NCBI RefSeq assembly: GCF_007753265.1
Contig: NZ_CP036349.1
Span: forward strand, 3,443,363-3,507,362
Direction: 5' to 3'
Origin: Botrimarina mediterranea
Lineage (GTDB): Bacteria; Planctomycetota; Planctomycetia; Pirellulales; Lacipirellulaceae
Length of the DNA stretch: 64,000 nt
Of this stretch, positions 54,454 through 62,349 are shown piece after piece. The notes beneath the pieces were generated by a model that saw only the letters and a program-made list of their open reading frames with translations, did not search any database and was not told where the DNA came from. Both the position numbers and the translations under genes were made by a program. Every line of letters begins with the position of its first letter. The stretch's first letter is position 1.

Positions 54454-55077
54454 ATGAGCCCTACCATGTCTCCTGCTGAATTCGACAAGTCGCGTCCCCG
54501 CCGTATCGTTGTGCTGCCGCTGCCGGTTTGGAGGCTCTGGGCCCTCGCGGAGGCAGTCCGAAGCGTCGTCATGCTGCTATGCCGGCTGGTGAACGTCGCG
54601 CTGGCCAGCCGTCACGACGCCCAAACTTCCCAGGTCGCCGCCGGGCATCAAGACCGGAGATGCCGCCAAGTTGCCGAGCAGGTCTTTGAACACCTGAACG
54701 CCTACCGGCAAGCCAAGGGCCTGAGGCCGCTCCGGTGGAACGCGCGACTCGAAGCATCGTCGCTCTACCAGTCGAACCGCATGAGCGAGCTGGGAGAGTT
54801 CGCCCACGTCCTGAGCGATGGCGTTGAGCTGAACGAGCGTGTGGAGCGGTTTGGGTATCGCTACCGGTCTTGCGGCGAGAATCTGTTCTGGCTGCTCGCA
54901 CCGACGAAGGGGATGGCCGAACTCGCCTGGGCCATGCACGACGGCTGGGTCCACAGCCCCGGGCACGAGGCCAACCTTGTTGGCGATTGGGTGGAGGTGG
55001 GCGTTGGCGTCGTCCCCGACGGCGAAGGGGGGTACTACGCCACGCAGAATTTCGGGCGTCCGGCGACGCCGTTCTGA
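54454..55077 (+). CDS. CAP-domain (SCP/PR1-like) protein
   Basis: The protein has 207 residues. A possible N-terminal membrane helix (LWALAEAVRSVVMLLCRLVNVAL, about 28-50) precedes a CAP domain: VFEHLNAYRQAKGLRPLRWNARLEAS, FAHVLSDG, SCGENLFWL, MHDGWVHSPGHEANLVGDWVEVGVGVV, YYATQNFG. The His and Glu residues at FAH and GEN and the second His at SPGH form the CAP cavity. Most bacterial CAP proteins are secreted and of unknown function. Within this run, it may be a membrane-tethered partner of the other exported proteins. Confidence 0.82.
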   Translation: MSPTMSPAEFDKSRPRRIVVLPLPVWRLWALAEAVRSVVMLLCRLVNVALASRHDAQTSQVAAGHQDRRCRQVAEQVFEHLNAYRQAKGLRPLRWNARLEASSLYQSNRMSELGEFAHVLSDGVELNERVERFGYRYRSCGENLFWLLAPTKGMAELAWAMHDGWVHSPGHEANLVGDWVEVGVGVVPDGEGGYYATQNFGRPATPF

Positions 55078-55182
55078 GCAGCGCGCCGCACGCCTCGCAA
55101 CCCGCCACTGCCCAACGACTTACCACCACAAACGACTCCCGACCGGCACCCCCACCATCTCGCCGAAACCCCACACCGAACG

Positions 55183-55942
55183 ATGTCGATCTCCAGGCCA
55201 CCGTCAACGTCCAATCGCCGCCGACCGGCGGAGCAGTACGCCGAGCGTGACCGGGCGATGCTGCGGGCGACGCTGCGTTACCAGGTGCTGGTGGCGGCGA
55301 TGGCGTCGGCGAAATTCCTGGAAGGGAAGCAAGCGGGTCACGTCTTGAGGCGGTTCGAGGCAAAGGGGTGGCTTCAGCTAGAGACCGCGGCGATCCCCGG
55401 TGGAGTGACGTACGCGACGCTGACGGCGGTCGGCGCCCGAGAGGTCGGCGTGACCTACCGGCCACGGCCGCTGGGGGCGGCAAGGCTCGACGCGGCGCTG
55501 GCTGTGGCCGGGTTCTGCCTGCTGGACGCCGGAAACGCGAAGAGCCGAACCCGACTCACGCCGCAAGAAGTGAATCGGCTGGACGCCGGGCTGGCGGCCA
55601 ACGTCCCGCATGTGCTGACCGACGAGTTTGCCGCTGCGGGGGGCGGAGAGCCAAGCCTAGTAGTGCTCCGCGTGCTGCTCGCGTCCTCGGGCAAAACCGA
55701 AGCGGGTCGTGGAGAAAGCGGCCGAGGCGTTCCGAAAGGCGGTCGCCAATCCGAAGAGCCGGCCGTGGGTCGAGTCGGGAGACCTGGGGGTAGCGGTCCT
55801 CGGACATACGCCCGAACGGGTCGGTCAGCTCGCCGAAGCGATTAGCGACGATGACCGCTTTCGAGGTGAGCGGGTGGTTGTCGGGCTCGGGCCGACGAGT
55901 GAGTCGCTTGCGGCGGTCTTAAGGCGGGGGTCGGCGTCATGA
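55183..55942 (+). pseudogene. Winged-helix-like hypothetical gene, frameshifted at AAAA run
   Basis: From 55183 the frame reads cleanly (RATLRYQVLVAAMASAKFLEGKQAGHVLRR, then LRVLLASSGKT) until about 55693-55696 (AAAA); past it the frame is GR-rich and implausible. Dropping one base in the run gives LRVLLASSGKPKRVVEKAA..., continuing in the frame of 55709-55942 (VAVLGHTPERVGQLAEAI, then SAS stop). The restored protein has about 252 residues. The stop overlaps the ATPase start (ATGA), supporting continuity of a coupled operon. The N-terminal half resembles a winged-helix domain; otherwise not recognised. It could be an assembly indel in a homopolymer. Confidence 0.6.
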
Positions 55943-57372
55943 TCATCGCTCCCCCGAAGCCGGTACCAGCGAACCACATCCGTTTCGGGATGACCGACAC
56001 GGTCCCCTTGGACCTGTTGCTCGACCAGCTGCGCGAGAAACACTTCGCTATCGCCGGGCCCACGGGCCAGCGCAAGACGCTGTTTGCGTTGTCTGTCTTG
56101 AAGCAGTTTGTCGCCCTGCCCGAGGACGTTTGTGTCTACGTGGACCTGGGCGGCGATCCGGTTGCTTACTGGGTCTTGGCCGACGCGGCCAAGAAGGCGG
56201 ATAAGCCGGTCTACTTCTTCTCGCTCAACAACCTCCACGACACGGTCAGCTGGGACCCGGTGCTAGGAACACCGGCCTACGCGGTCGATACGACGGTCGC
56301 TTCGTCAGGCGTCGCCACGGGTCTTGAGCTGCTGCACGGCTCGGGCTACGGGCGTTCGTTCTACGGCCGGCTTAACCAACGCGAGGTGGACTCCGCCTTC
56401 GACAACCTGATCGCCGCCAAGGGGAGGCTCCCCTCCTTCCCGGAGCTTGTCCGCGAGCTGAGCCGGATGGGGGAAGCGAGCCGCAACGCCAAGCACGTGA
56501 GCGAAGCATTCCTCGCCGCCGAACGCCTGCTCCGTTACGACGCCCTGACCGGCAAACGCCCGCGCAAGCTCGACCTCGGCCAAGCGATCGACGAGGGGGC
56601 GGTCATCTACTTCTACCTGCCGACGGCGCTGCGTGAGGAGGCTTCCCGCTCGGTCGCCTCGATGCTCATGCGCGCCGTGATGGCCCAGTGCGAGCACCGC
56701 TGCGAGGAGGGGCTCCCCAAACGCTACGTTCACCTCGGAGTCGATGAGTACCCGCAGGTCGCCGCCTCCCGTGGCGCCGTCGATAGCGCGATGGTGCTCG
56801 CTAGGAAGTGGTCGCTCACTATCTGGGCTATTTTTCAGGACGACACGCAGCTCGTCACCCCCGAAGGAGACCTTCGCTCGATTATCCGCAGCCAGTGCCA
56901 ACGCATCTTGTTCGCCCGCGAGTCGGAGGAAGAGATCAAGGAACTCCGCGAACGGAGCCGCGATGTGCTGCGAGACGACACGAGCCAGTCCCTGCGTGGT
57001 CTCTCTCACTCCACCTCCGTTCGGCAAGTGCTCGAACCGGCGATAAGCCGCAACGACGTGCTCGAACTCTCCGGCGTCGCGATGCGGGCCTACGCCGTGC
57101 TCCGACTGGGCGACAAGCACCGCGATCCGATCCCCTTCACGATCATCCCCCCCACGGCCTCGCCCGCCGAACACGACCTTCTTAAGCGCAAGAAGCTCCC
57201 CCGCTATACGCCCGCAAGTGGCGCAGCGCCGGCCGAGCCAACAACCGACCCCCTCACCCTTCGGCAGGCCGAGCGACGCAAGCGGCTGCAAGACCTGCAC
57301 CATCAGGTACGGGTCGAGTTGTCGTGGCGGCTGCGGAGCGACTCCCCCTCGTCGTCGGAGGGCGCCGTATGA
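55939..57372 (+). CDS. P-loop ATPase, VirD4/HerA-like
   Basis: The protein has 477 residues. Walker A reads GPTGQRKT (about residue 41-48) and Walker B is VHLGVDEYPQVA. The later segment SLTIWAIFQDDTQL is typical of VirD4/TraG/HerA motor ATPases (IFQD-type). No membrane helix is seen, unlike the coupling protein at 38821. It is the second ATPase of this type in the element. Its neighbours on both sides overlap by ATGA, tying it to the winged-helix gene and the next protein. A DNA-moving or protein-moving role is likely, but the substrate is unknown. Confidence 0.78.
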   Translation: MIIAPPKPVPANHIRFGMTDTVPLDLLLDQLREKHFAIAGPTGQRKTLFALSVLKQFVALPEDVCVYVDLGGDPVAYWVLADAAKKADKPVYFFSLNNLHDTVSWDPVLGTPAYAVDTTVASSGVATGLELLHGSGYGRSFYGRLNQREVDSAFDNLIAAKGRLPSFPELVRELSRMGEASRNAKHVSEAFLAAERLLRYDALTGKRPRKLDLGQAIDEGAVIYFYLPTALREEASRSVASMLMRAVMAQCEHRCEEGLPKRYVHLGVDEYPQVAASRGAVDSAMVLARKWSLTIWAIFQDDTQLVTPEGDLRSIIRSQCQRILFARESEEEIKELRERSRDVLRDDTSQSLRGLSHSTSVRQVLEPAISRNDVLELSGVAMRAYAVLRLGDKHRDPIPFTIIPPTASPAEHDLLKRKKLPRYTPASGAAPAEPTTDPLTLRQAERRKRLQDLHHQVRVELSWRLRSDSPSSSEGAV

Positions 57373-58208
57373 CCCCTCGCCACCAGTACGCCGCATGCGC
57401 CCGCTGCACGGTCAAGCTGTTCGCCCCCCAACCGGTCGATGCGTGTCCGCGGTGCGGCTGGCCAATGCTCGCCGCGTCCGACGTGCGACCGCCGTGGGAT
57501 GGTCGGGCGGCGCGCGGTGGCGGTCGAAGCATTCTAAGTCCGCGCCACAGCGCGCGTTGCGACTTGCGCGCTGCGCTCGACGACCAGAAAGACGGTTCCC
57601 CGCCCATGCGACCCGAAGCACAAGCCCTCATCGAAACGCTTGCGAGACGTTGCCGTGTGCTTACCATCCATCAGGCCGCCGCGGCGTTCTACGGCGGTCG
57701 GCGGCGGCCGGTCGAGTCGGCTTACAGCGCGGTGCAAACCCTCCAGAAGCACGGCCTGGTGAGCACGTTGCGGGGCAGCCTCGGCGTTGTTGACCCCGTG
57801 GCGCCGCTGCTGCGTTGGGGGTTGACCGATGGTAAGCCCAACCTAGCCACCATCGCCTGGGCAAACGAGCGACGTTGGCGAGACGCCAAGCCGCGACCGA
57901 CGCTCTGCGTGTTCGCGACCGACAAAGGACGGCTCGCGTTTGGCGGCGCCTGCCGCCCGTCCCGCGACCATGAGCGGGAGCACGACTTGGCGGTTGCGGC
58001 GGTCTACCTGCAACTGCTCGGTAGCGTCGGTGTCGCCGCGTGGCGCCACGAAGACGCCTTCCCGCCCCGTGCGGGCGAGCGTCCCGACGCGACTTATGAG
58101 CGCGATGGCGAAACGGTCACCGTCGAGGTGCTCGGCCGCGGCTACACGCGACAGAAGATCGAAGCGGTCTGGCGGGCCTACCGCGATGGCCCGCTCGAAC
58201 TCTGGTGA
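57369..58208 (+). CDS. Zinc-ribbon/winged-helix protein, replication-relaxation-like
   Basis: The protein has 279 residues from the ATGA overlap; an internal Met at 57606 is an alternative start. N-terminal zinc ribbon: CARCTVKLF and CPRCGWPML. Next a winged-helix-like region (TLARRCRVLTIHQAAAAFYGG, AYSAVQTLQKHGLV). The C-terminal half (HDLAVAAVYLQLLG, EDAFPP, RPDATYERDG, VTVEVLGRGYTRQKIEAVW) follows the Replic_Relax-type pattern, whose PD...VE residues resemble a PD-(D/E)XK nuclease core. Possible DNA-binding or nuclease partner of the upstream ATPase. The assignment is by remembered pattern. Confidence 0.6.
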   Translation: MTPRHQYAACARCTVKLFAPQPVDACPRCGWPMLAASDVRPPWDGRAARGGGRSILSPRHSARCDLRAALDDQKDGSPPMRPEAQALIETLARRCRVLTIHQAAAAFYGGRRRPVESAYSAVQTLQKHGLVSTLRGSLGVVDPVAPLLRWGLTDGKPNLATIAWANERRWRDAKPRPTLCVFATDKGRLAFGGACRPSRDHEREHDLAVAAVYLQLLGSVGVAAWRHEDAFPPRAGERPDATYERDGETVTVEVLGRGYTRQKIEAVWRAYRDGPLELW

Positions 58209-58328
58209 GGTGTTTTATCCGGCTCTGTGAGGCGCGCTCACCGACCGGCATAACGCGTGCGGGCTTCCAGGACTTCTTGACCGTGGTCGAGTCGTTCCTT
58301 GCGCCCGCCAATATTAAGAGGACTGACT

Positions 58329-58499
58329 ATGAGCACAAACCAAGGAAAAAAGCGAACCCCACACCCCCGTGTGCGGCTTCTGTTGATGGCGTTTGGAGTC
58401 GGCGACGTTCTTATCGGACTCGCCCGGCTGCCCGACGAGCTGATGCGTGAAGCGGTTCTTGGGGTGGGGCGGCTGCTCGCACAGTGCCTCCCCTGGTGA
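58329..58499 (+). CDS. Hypothetical small protein
   Basis: The protein has 56 residues from MSTNQGKKRTPHPRVRLLLM, with AAGAGGA before the ATG. The basic N-terminus and hydrophobic middle (VRLLLMAFGVGDVLIGLARL) may form a short membrane or amphipathic helix. No family recognised. Confidence 0.5.
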   Translation: MSTNQGKKRTPHPRVRLLLMAFGVGDVLIGLARLPDELMREAVLGVGRLLAQCLPW

Positions 58500-58804
58500 C
58501 TGGGCCGCGGCCTGGTCGCTTCCCCTACTCCCCATCGTCCCAAGTCACTGCGGTGGCTTGGGCGACGGGGCCCTACGGGGGGACGAGAACCCTCACAACG
58601 TCTTCTTCGTGAGACACAACGCACCACAACCGAGCCTGAGTAACGCCGGACACCAGTCGGTCGTTTGGACTTGGTGGTAACGACCGCCCGCGGAGCGTCG
58701 GGCAACCCCTTCCCCCAAAAGCCAAACTCGCAACTACCCCAAACCGACAGGAGGAGCGTCACGCCGCTGGAGGCGCCCCCCACCCTTCGCTGACCAACGA
58801 CCCC
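58500..58804. other. Intergenic stretch, about 300 bp
   Basis: No gene supported. An open frame crosses it but has no convincing start or composition. GGAGGAGCG at about 58750 lies too far from the next start (58805) to be its ribosome-binding site unless a different start is used. Confidence 0.4.
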
Positions 58805-59227
58805 ATGCCGATTCCGCCCAACGAGCGATTCACGACGCCTCTCGGCGCCCTACCTGAACGAGAAATCCTTACGATGCCCCCGAAGCCGAAACCGACCCGT
58901 ATCCGCTGGATGTCGATGCCGCTGAACGACACAAACGCTGAGCGTCAACCCGACCGCGTCGTCATCGACGGCGTGCTGACGCTCTTCGACTCGGGCGCCG
59001 TGGTGATCGGCAACCGCTGGTTCCGCGGCAACTGGTTGCTTGGCCGTTGGGGCGCCGAGCCGATCGACTACACCTTCCCCGGCGGCCACGCGCATCGGGA
59101 CCGTCACAGCCAGCGGCTCGTGGTCCGCACGGGCGGCCCCAACCGGCAGGCGCTGGTGTACGAGTTCTCGGGGCTAACGCCTTTACTGGCCGGAGCGTGG
59201 CGCCGCTGCGTGCCGCAGTACCTCTAG
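58805..59227 (+). CDS. Hypothetical protein
   Basis: The protein has 140 residues from 58805, with an alternative start at 58874 (MPPKPKPTRIRW). Beta-rich core (VVIDGVLTLFDSGAVVIGNRWFRGNWLLGRW), then basic and glycine-rich segments. No membrane helix. No family recognised. Confidence 0.5.
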   Translation: MPIPPNERFTTPLGALPEREILTMPPKPKPTRIRWMSMPLNDTNAERQPDRVVIDGVLTLFDSGAVVIGNRWFRGNWLLGRWGAEPIDYTFPGGHAHRDRHSQRLVVRTGGPNRQALVYEFSGLTPLLAGAWRRCVPQYL

Positions 59228-59410
59228 CCCGATCCGCTAACCAAGGAGTTTTGTTCGGTGACGCCCGTGTTGGTTTTTCTGCCTGTCGCGTTCTCGCTCT
59301 TGTCTCCCCAAGCCTTGGCCCTTTGCGTTCTTACGTCTGGGGCGAGGGAGTTGGGCAAGGCGGCCGCCTCCCCTCGGTGGACTACGGGCCGCCAAAAGGA
59401 CAGAACGCTT

Positions 59411-60265
59411 ATGACCAGACAACCAACCGCTTCACGACTCCGGGTGCTCCGAACGGGGGACCCGCAGTCGATGTTTCACTACCACAACCCCAAGGAGATC
59501 CTTGAGCGACTGGGGCCGCCGTGGCGGCTCTTGTCGTCGTCCGCCAAGACCGAAAAGTCCCGCGGCGTGGGGGTGCTCTCGCGGGTGCTCTATCTCACGC
59601 CCGGGGTCTTCTGCCCCCGGGCGACGGAGGGTTGCCTCCGGGTCTGCCTGGGGCATGCGTCGGGGCGGATGACGATGCTGCAATCGGCCAACGCCCGCGA
59701 CCGCCGCACGGCGCTCTACGCCGAAGACCAGGAGCACTTCCTGGACCTTCTTCGCTGCGACTTGCGGCTGCTCAGGGAAGACGCGCGACGGGAAGGGATG
59801 ACTCCCGCCGTTCGGCTCAACGGAACAAGCGACATCCCGTGGGAGACTTTGCATGGTGAACTGTTTGCCGAATTCGATGACCTCGAATTCTACGACTACA
59901 CCAAAGTCCCCTCGCGGGTCCGCCAGTTCCTCTTGGGCCGACGGGGCCTATCCGACTTCCCGGCCAACTACCACCTCACGTTTTCGCACAGCGAGACCAA
60001 CGCGGCCGAGGCCCGTTCTCTGCTGGACGAGGGCGCCGGGGTGGCGGTCGTCTTCTGGCCGAGTCTGCCCGAGACCTACGGGACTTTCCCCGTGGTCGAC
60101 GCTGACAAGCACGACGCGCGGTTCCTCGACGACGAGCAAGTTCCCACAAGGGGCGGCTACATCGTGGGGCTCCGCGCCAAGGGGATCGCCCGGGAAGACC
60201 TCTCGGGGTTTGTGGTGCAACGGGCCGGCGAGCCGGTCTACCTGAAACGAGGCGCAGCGGCGTGA
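59411..60265 (+). CDS. Phage Gp88/DUF7227-like protein
   Basis: The protein has 284 residues from MTRQPTASRLRVLRTGD; upstream frame to 59258 lacks support. The core FCPRATEGCLRVCLGH with nearby Cys, HASGRMTMLQSANARDRRTALYA, LNGTSDIPWE and a hydrophobic YVVFW-type strand fits the Gp88-type phage protein pattern (CPGA...C..CY ... R...N ... iR...GD). Such genes occur on phages and plasmids; their function is not established. A cysteine pair in the core could bind a metal. A hairpin follows the stop. Confidence 0.65.
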   Translation: MTRQPTASRLRVLRTGDPQSMFHYHNPKEILERLGPPWRLLSSSAKTEKSRGVGVLSRVLYLTPGVFCPRATEGCLRVCLGHASGRMTMLQSANARDRRTALYAEDQEHFLDLLRCDLRLLREDARREGMTPAVRLNGTSDIPWETLHGELFAEFDDLEFYDYTKVPSRVRQFLLGRRGLSDFPANYHLTFSHSETNAAEARSLLDEGAGVAVVFWPSLPETYGTFPVVDADKHDARFLDDEQVPTRGGYIVGLRAKGIAREDLSGFVVQRAGEPVYLKRGAAA

Positions 60266-60272
60266 CCGAACC

Positions 60273-60307
60273 GGGGGAGGGATTTCTGCTAAGGGGCTCC
60301 CTCCCCC
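60273..60307 (+). terminator. Hairpin after the Gp88-like gene
   Basis: GGGGGAGGGA (60273-60282) pairs perfectly with TCCCTCCCCC (60298-60307) across a 15-nt loop. No T-run follows, so termination would be weak or factor-assisted. It marks the end of the plus-strand run. Confidence 0.5.
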
Positions 60308-60688
60308 ACCTTTCAACTAATCCCTGCAAGCAACAGGAGCGTAACGACAAGCCCCTCAAATTTCGGCAACGGACCAAGTTTGTTTCTGGCGGTCTCTCTT
60401 CCGACCCCGCTTCAAGCGGACGCCCTCCGGATCACGCCCGACCAGAGCGATTCGTGACCGTCCAGTGAGGGGTGGGCTTGTCACCCCCGAAGCGAGCGCC
60501 GCGTAACGCGGCCTCGTCTCCCTTTTGAACCAACCCCAACAGAGTTTTCGGTAAGCCCCTCCGCCGTCGCCCTCGCCTCGGCCCTTCACCTCCGGCTGAG
60601 GGCCGTGGCGAGGGCAGAGGCGCGAGGGGCGGCGTCCCCTCTGTCGAGCCCGAGCGGAGGTTCGGTACGACTTCCAACCCAATCGTTA
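60308..60688. other. Gene-free stretch before excisionase-like gene
   Basis: About 380 bp with no supported gene. It is GC-rich and contains short open frames without starts. It probably includes the promoter of the excisionase-like gene. Confidence 0.45.
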
Positions 60689-60919
60689 ATGAACACGGTC
60701 CGCGCAACCGCCGAGAAGCTAGGCGTTTCTGAGAAGACCGTACGCGGATTGATTCAGGCCGGGCGTATAGAGCACCACCGGGTCGGCTTGGGACGCGGGG
60801 TCATCCGCATCACCGATCAGGCCATCTCCGACTATTTGCAGAGCACTCGGGTCGGCCTCTCTGAATCGAGTGCTTCCGACCGCCAACCCCGTCAACGGCT
60901 CAAGCACCTCAAGCTCTAG
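60689..60919 (+). CDS. Excisionase-like HTH protein
   Basis: The protein has 76 residues from MNTVRATAEKLGVSEKTVRG; a longer frame from 60605 is less likely. VRATAEKLGVSEKTVRGLIQAGRIEHHRVGLGRG and VIRITDQAISDYL follow the MerR/excisionase-type winged helix (HTH_17) pattern. Its 3' end overlaps the integrase 3' end by 11 bp, tail to tail. Placed between the transfer module and the integrase, it is the natural candidate for a recombination directionality factor that binds near the end and drives excision. Confidence 0.75.
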   Translation: MNTVRATAEKLGVSEKTVRGLIQAGRIEHHRVGLGRGVIRITDQAISDYLQSTRVGLSESSASDRQPRQRLKHLKL

Positions 60920-62084
60920 CCGTCGCCCGCTTGGCTTCGGCCAGCATGAACTTCGGGTTCTTTGAGACGTGCTGGTAGGTCTTCGCGAGCGTCGAGGGGT
61001 CCGAATGCCCCATCAGTTCCGCCACCGTCACCGAATTGACACCCCGCTGCAACGCGTTGGTCGCCCACGTATGTCGAAGAGCGTACAGCGAGTACCGGGG
61101 GACGAGCGTGGCCGCCAACCGCTTGGTGAGCTTCTGACGCGCCTCGGTCCGAAGCTCGGCTGGCCGCTTCTCCCGCAGCACGCCCTTCTCCATCTTCGTC
61201 TTCTTGAGCGTCTGGACAAACGCCTCGACCTCGTCGTCCGGCACGGTGACGCCCCGCTCGGCCATCACCGCCTTGCCCATCCGCTGACGAATCCGGTCGA
61301 ATGCGCAGTTGACCGTGTCGGCTGTCCAAGGTCTGCCGCTGCTGTTGCAAAACAGATTCCCTACGGGGTGGCTGAGCATCAGCTTGCGGGTGATGAAGAG
61401 CGCCTCGTCGGTCAGGTAGACGACCCGGGCACACCGCTCGCCTTTCGTCTCGCTCGCCGGGATGATCCAGCGCTGGTTCTCCAGGTCAACGTGGCTCGCC
61501 CGGACGATGAGCGATTCCTGGGGGCGACAGCCGGTTTCCCAAGTCACCGTGATGAGGTCCTTGAGCGAGTCGGGGCTCGCGAACCGGAGCAGTTCGATGT
61601 ACTCGGCGTCGGTCAGGCAGACCTCGCGGCTCTCGGCCCCCGGGAGTTCCAGGTCTTCGATGGGGTTCGTGTCGATGTAGCCCATCTTCTTGGCCCACCG
61701 CACGCACCGCTTGACGGCCCGCATGTGGTTCCGCCGCGAGTTCTTCGAGAGGTGACCGTAGCCGTCGACCCACTTCTGGACATGGAACGGCCTGAGCTGG
61801 TCGATGCGGAGGTTCGGGTGCAGCGAGCAGAACTTTTGCAGCAGGTCGCGGTAGAAGGCGAAAGTCGCCTCGGCGTTGTTCTTCGCGACGAAGTCCAGGA
61901 AGTCGTCGGCGGTCCCGGCAAACAACTTGCCGCTGACCTGACGCCGCTCTTTCGGCTGTGTCATCAGCCGATGGAACTCGGCGTACGCGTCGTCTTTGTC
62001 TGTGCCAAGCGCGTACTGCTTGCCCTCGATGGTGACCCACCACCCCCGGCCCTTGCGCAACCAGGGCTTCGGTTTCTTCGGCAT
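60909..62084 (-). CDS. int: Tyrosine-type integrase of the element
   Basis: The protein has 391 residues from MPKKPKPWLRKGRGWW, with GGAGGG before the ATG; a start at 62117 is less supported. N-terminal DNA-binding region, core-binding domain (HLSKNSRRNHMRAVKRCVRW) and catalytic domain: Arg in TWETGCRPQESL, the basic ETKGERCARVV segment, YALRHTWATNA (the first His of box II replaced by Tyr), and GHSDPSTLAKTYQHV with the nucleophilic Tyr. It is transcribed away from the tRNA and sits about 190 bp from it, with the arm-like repeats between. It should catalyse integration into and excision from tRNA-Arg(CCG). Confidence 0.93.
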   Translation of the reverse strand: MPKKPKPWLRKGRGWWVTIEGKQYALGTDKDDAYAEFHRLMTQPKERRQVSGKLFAGTADDFLDFVAKNNAEATFAFYRDLLQKFCSLHPNLRIDQLRPFHVQKWVDGYGHLSKNSRRNHMRAVKRCVRWAKKMGYIDTNPIEDLELPGAESREVCLTDAEYIELLRFASPDSLKDLITVTWETGCRPQESLIVRASHVDLENQRWIIPASETKGERCARVVYLTDEALFITRKLMLSHPVGNLFCNSSGRPWTADTVNCAFDRIRQRMGKAVMAERGVTVPDDEVEAFVQTLKKTKMEKGVLREKRPAELRTEARQKLTKRLAATLVPRYSLYALRHTWATNALQRGVNSVTVAELMGHSDPSTLAKTYQHVSKNPKFMLAEAKRATARA

Positions 62085-62204
62085 CTCGCAAACCCTCCAG
62101 TCGGAAACTAGGTCCAACGGAGCGAACCGCAGGGTTTGCTTCAGCCGGGGGCTTGGGTGAGCGGCAACTCACCTGAGCCCCCATCCTATTGCCTGAGCAA
62201 CGGG

Positions 62205-62227
62205 ATACCGTGACAAATACCGTGACA
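62205..62227. repeat. Tandem ATACCGTGACA motif, right-end arm-like site
   Basis: ATACCGTGACA occurs at 62205-62215 and 62217-62227, a 12-bp period, between the integrase start and the tRNA. The core TACCGTGACA pair matches the one at 4354-4375 in sequence, orientation and spacing. Likely integrase or Xis binding sites; function inferred. Confidence 0.6.
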
Positions 62228-62272
62228 ACTCGAAAAGAGAAAAACGACCGTCGTCGTAAGTCTTTTGGTAGC

Positions 62273-62326
62273 AAGTGACCCCGGCTGGATTCGAACCAGC
62301 AACCTTCGGCTTCGGAGGCCGACGCG
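62273..62326 (-). repeat. Right attachment site within tRNA-Arg(CCG)
   Basis: This 54-bp copy is identical to 4168-4221. It spans the 3' part of the tRNA gene, from the anticodon arm to three bases beyond the discriminator. The tRNA 5' part continues only here, so this end keeps the functional tRNA. Confidence 0.9.
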
Positions 62327-62349
62327 CTATCCAATTGCGCCACGGGGCC
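62276..62349 (-). tRNA. tRNA-Arg(CCG)
   Basis: Read on the minus strand, the acceptor strand GGCCCCG pairs with CGGGGTC (one G-T pair), followed by discriminator A; CCA is not encoded. The anticodon stem TCGGC/GCCGA encloses the loop CTCCGAA, giving anticodon CCG. The T arm is GCTGG-TTCGAAT-CCAGC. All arms fold, 74 nt. It is the integration target of the element. Confidence 0.93.

Larger units (their letters stand above)
4168..62326. mobile_element. Integrated mobilizable plasmid-like element in tRNA-Arg(CCG), about 58.2 kb
   Basis: Perfect 54-bp direct repeats at 4168-4221 and 62273-62326 bound this segment. The right copy is the 3' part of an intact tRNA-Arg(CCG) gene; the left copy is an orphan tRNA fragment. 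A tyrosine recombinase (60909-62084) and an excisionase-like HTH gene (60689-60919) lie beside the right end, and similar tandem arm-like motifs sit just inside each end. Internal genes include ParA, iterons plus Rep, SSB, MobF relaxase, coupling ATPase, ArdC and toxin-antitoxin, all plasmid/ICE functions. No mating-pair ATPase (VirB4-like) or pilus gene is visible, so 'mobilizable' is preferred over 'conjugative'. Flanking genes look chromosomal. The boundaries are direct sequence observation; excision and transfer are inference. Confidence 0.85.

Noticed and set aside
46305-57396. Minus-strand frames opposite the accessory run (for example 56305-57396 and 54569-55483)
   Set aside because: Shadows of the plus-strand genes; low-complexity Arg/Ala/Gly-rich sequence and no start signals.
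60969-62111. 380-residue plus-strand frame opposite the integrase
   Set aside because: It is the complement of a well-supported tyrosine recombinase and has no recognisable motif.
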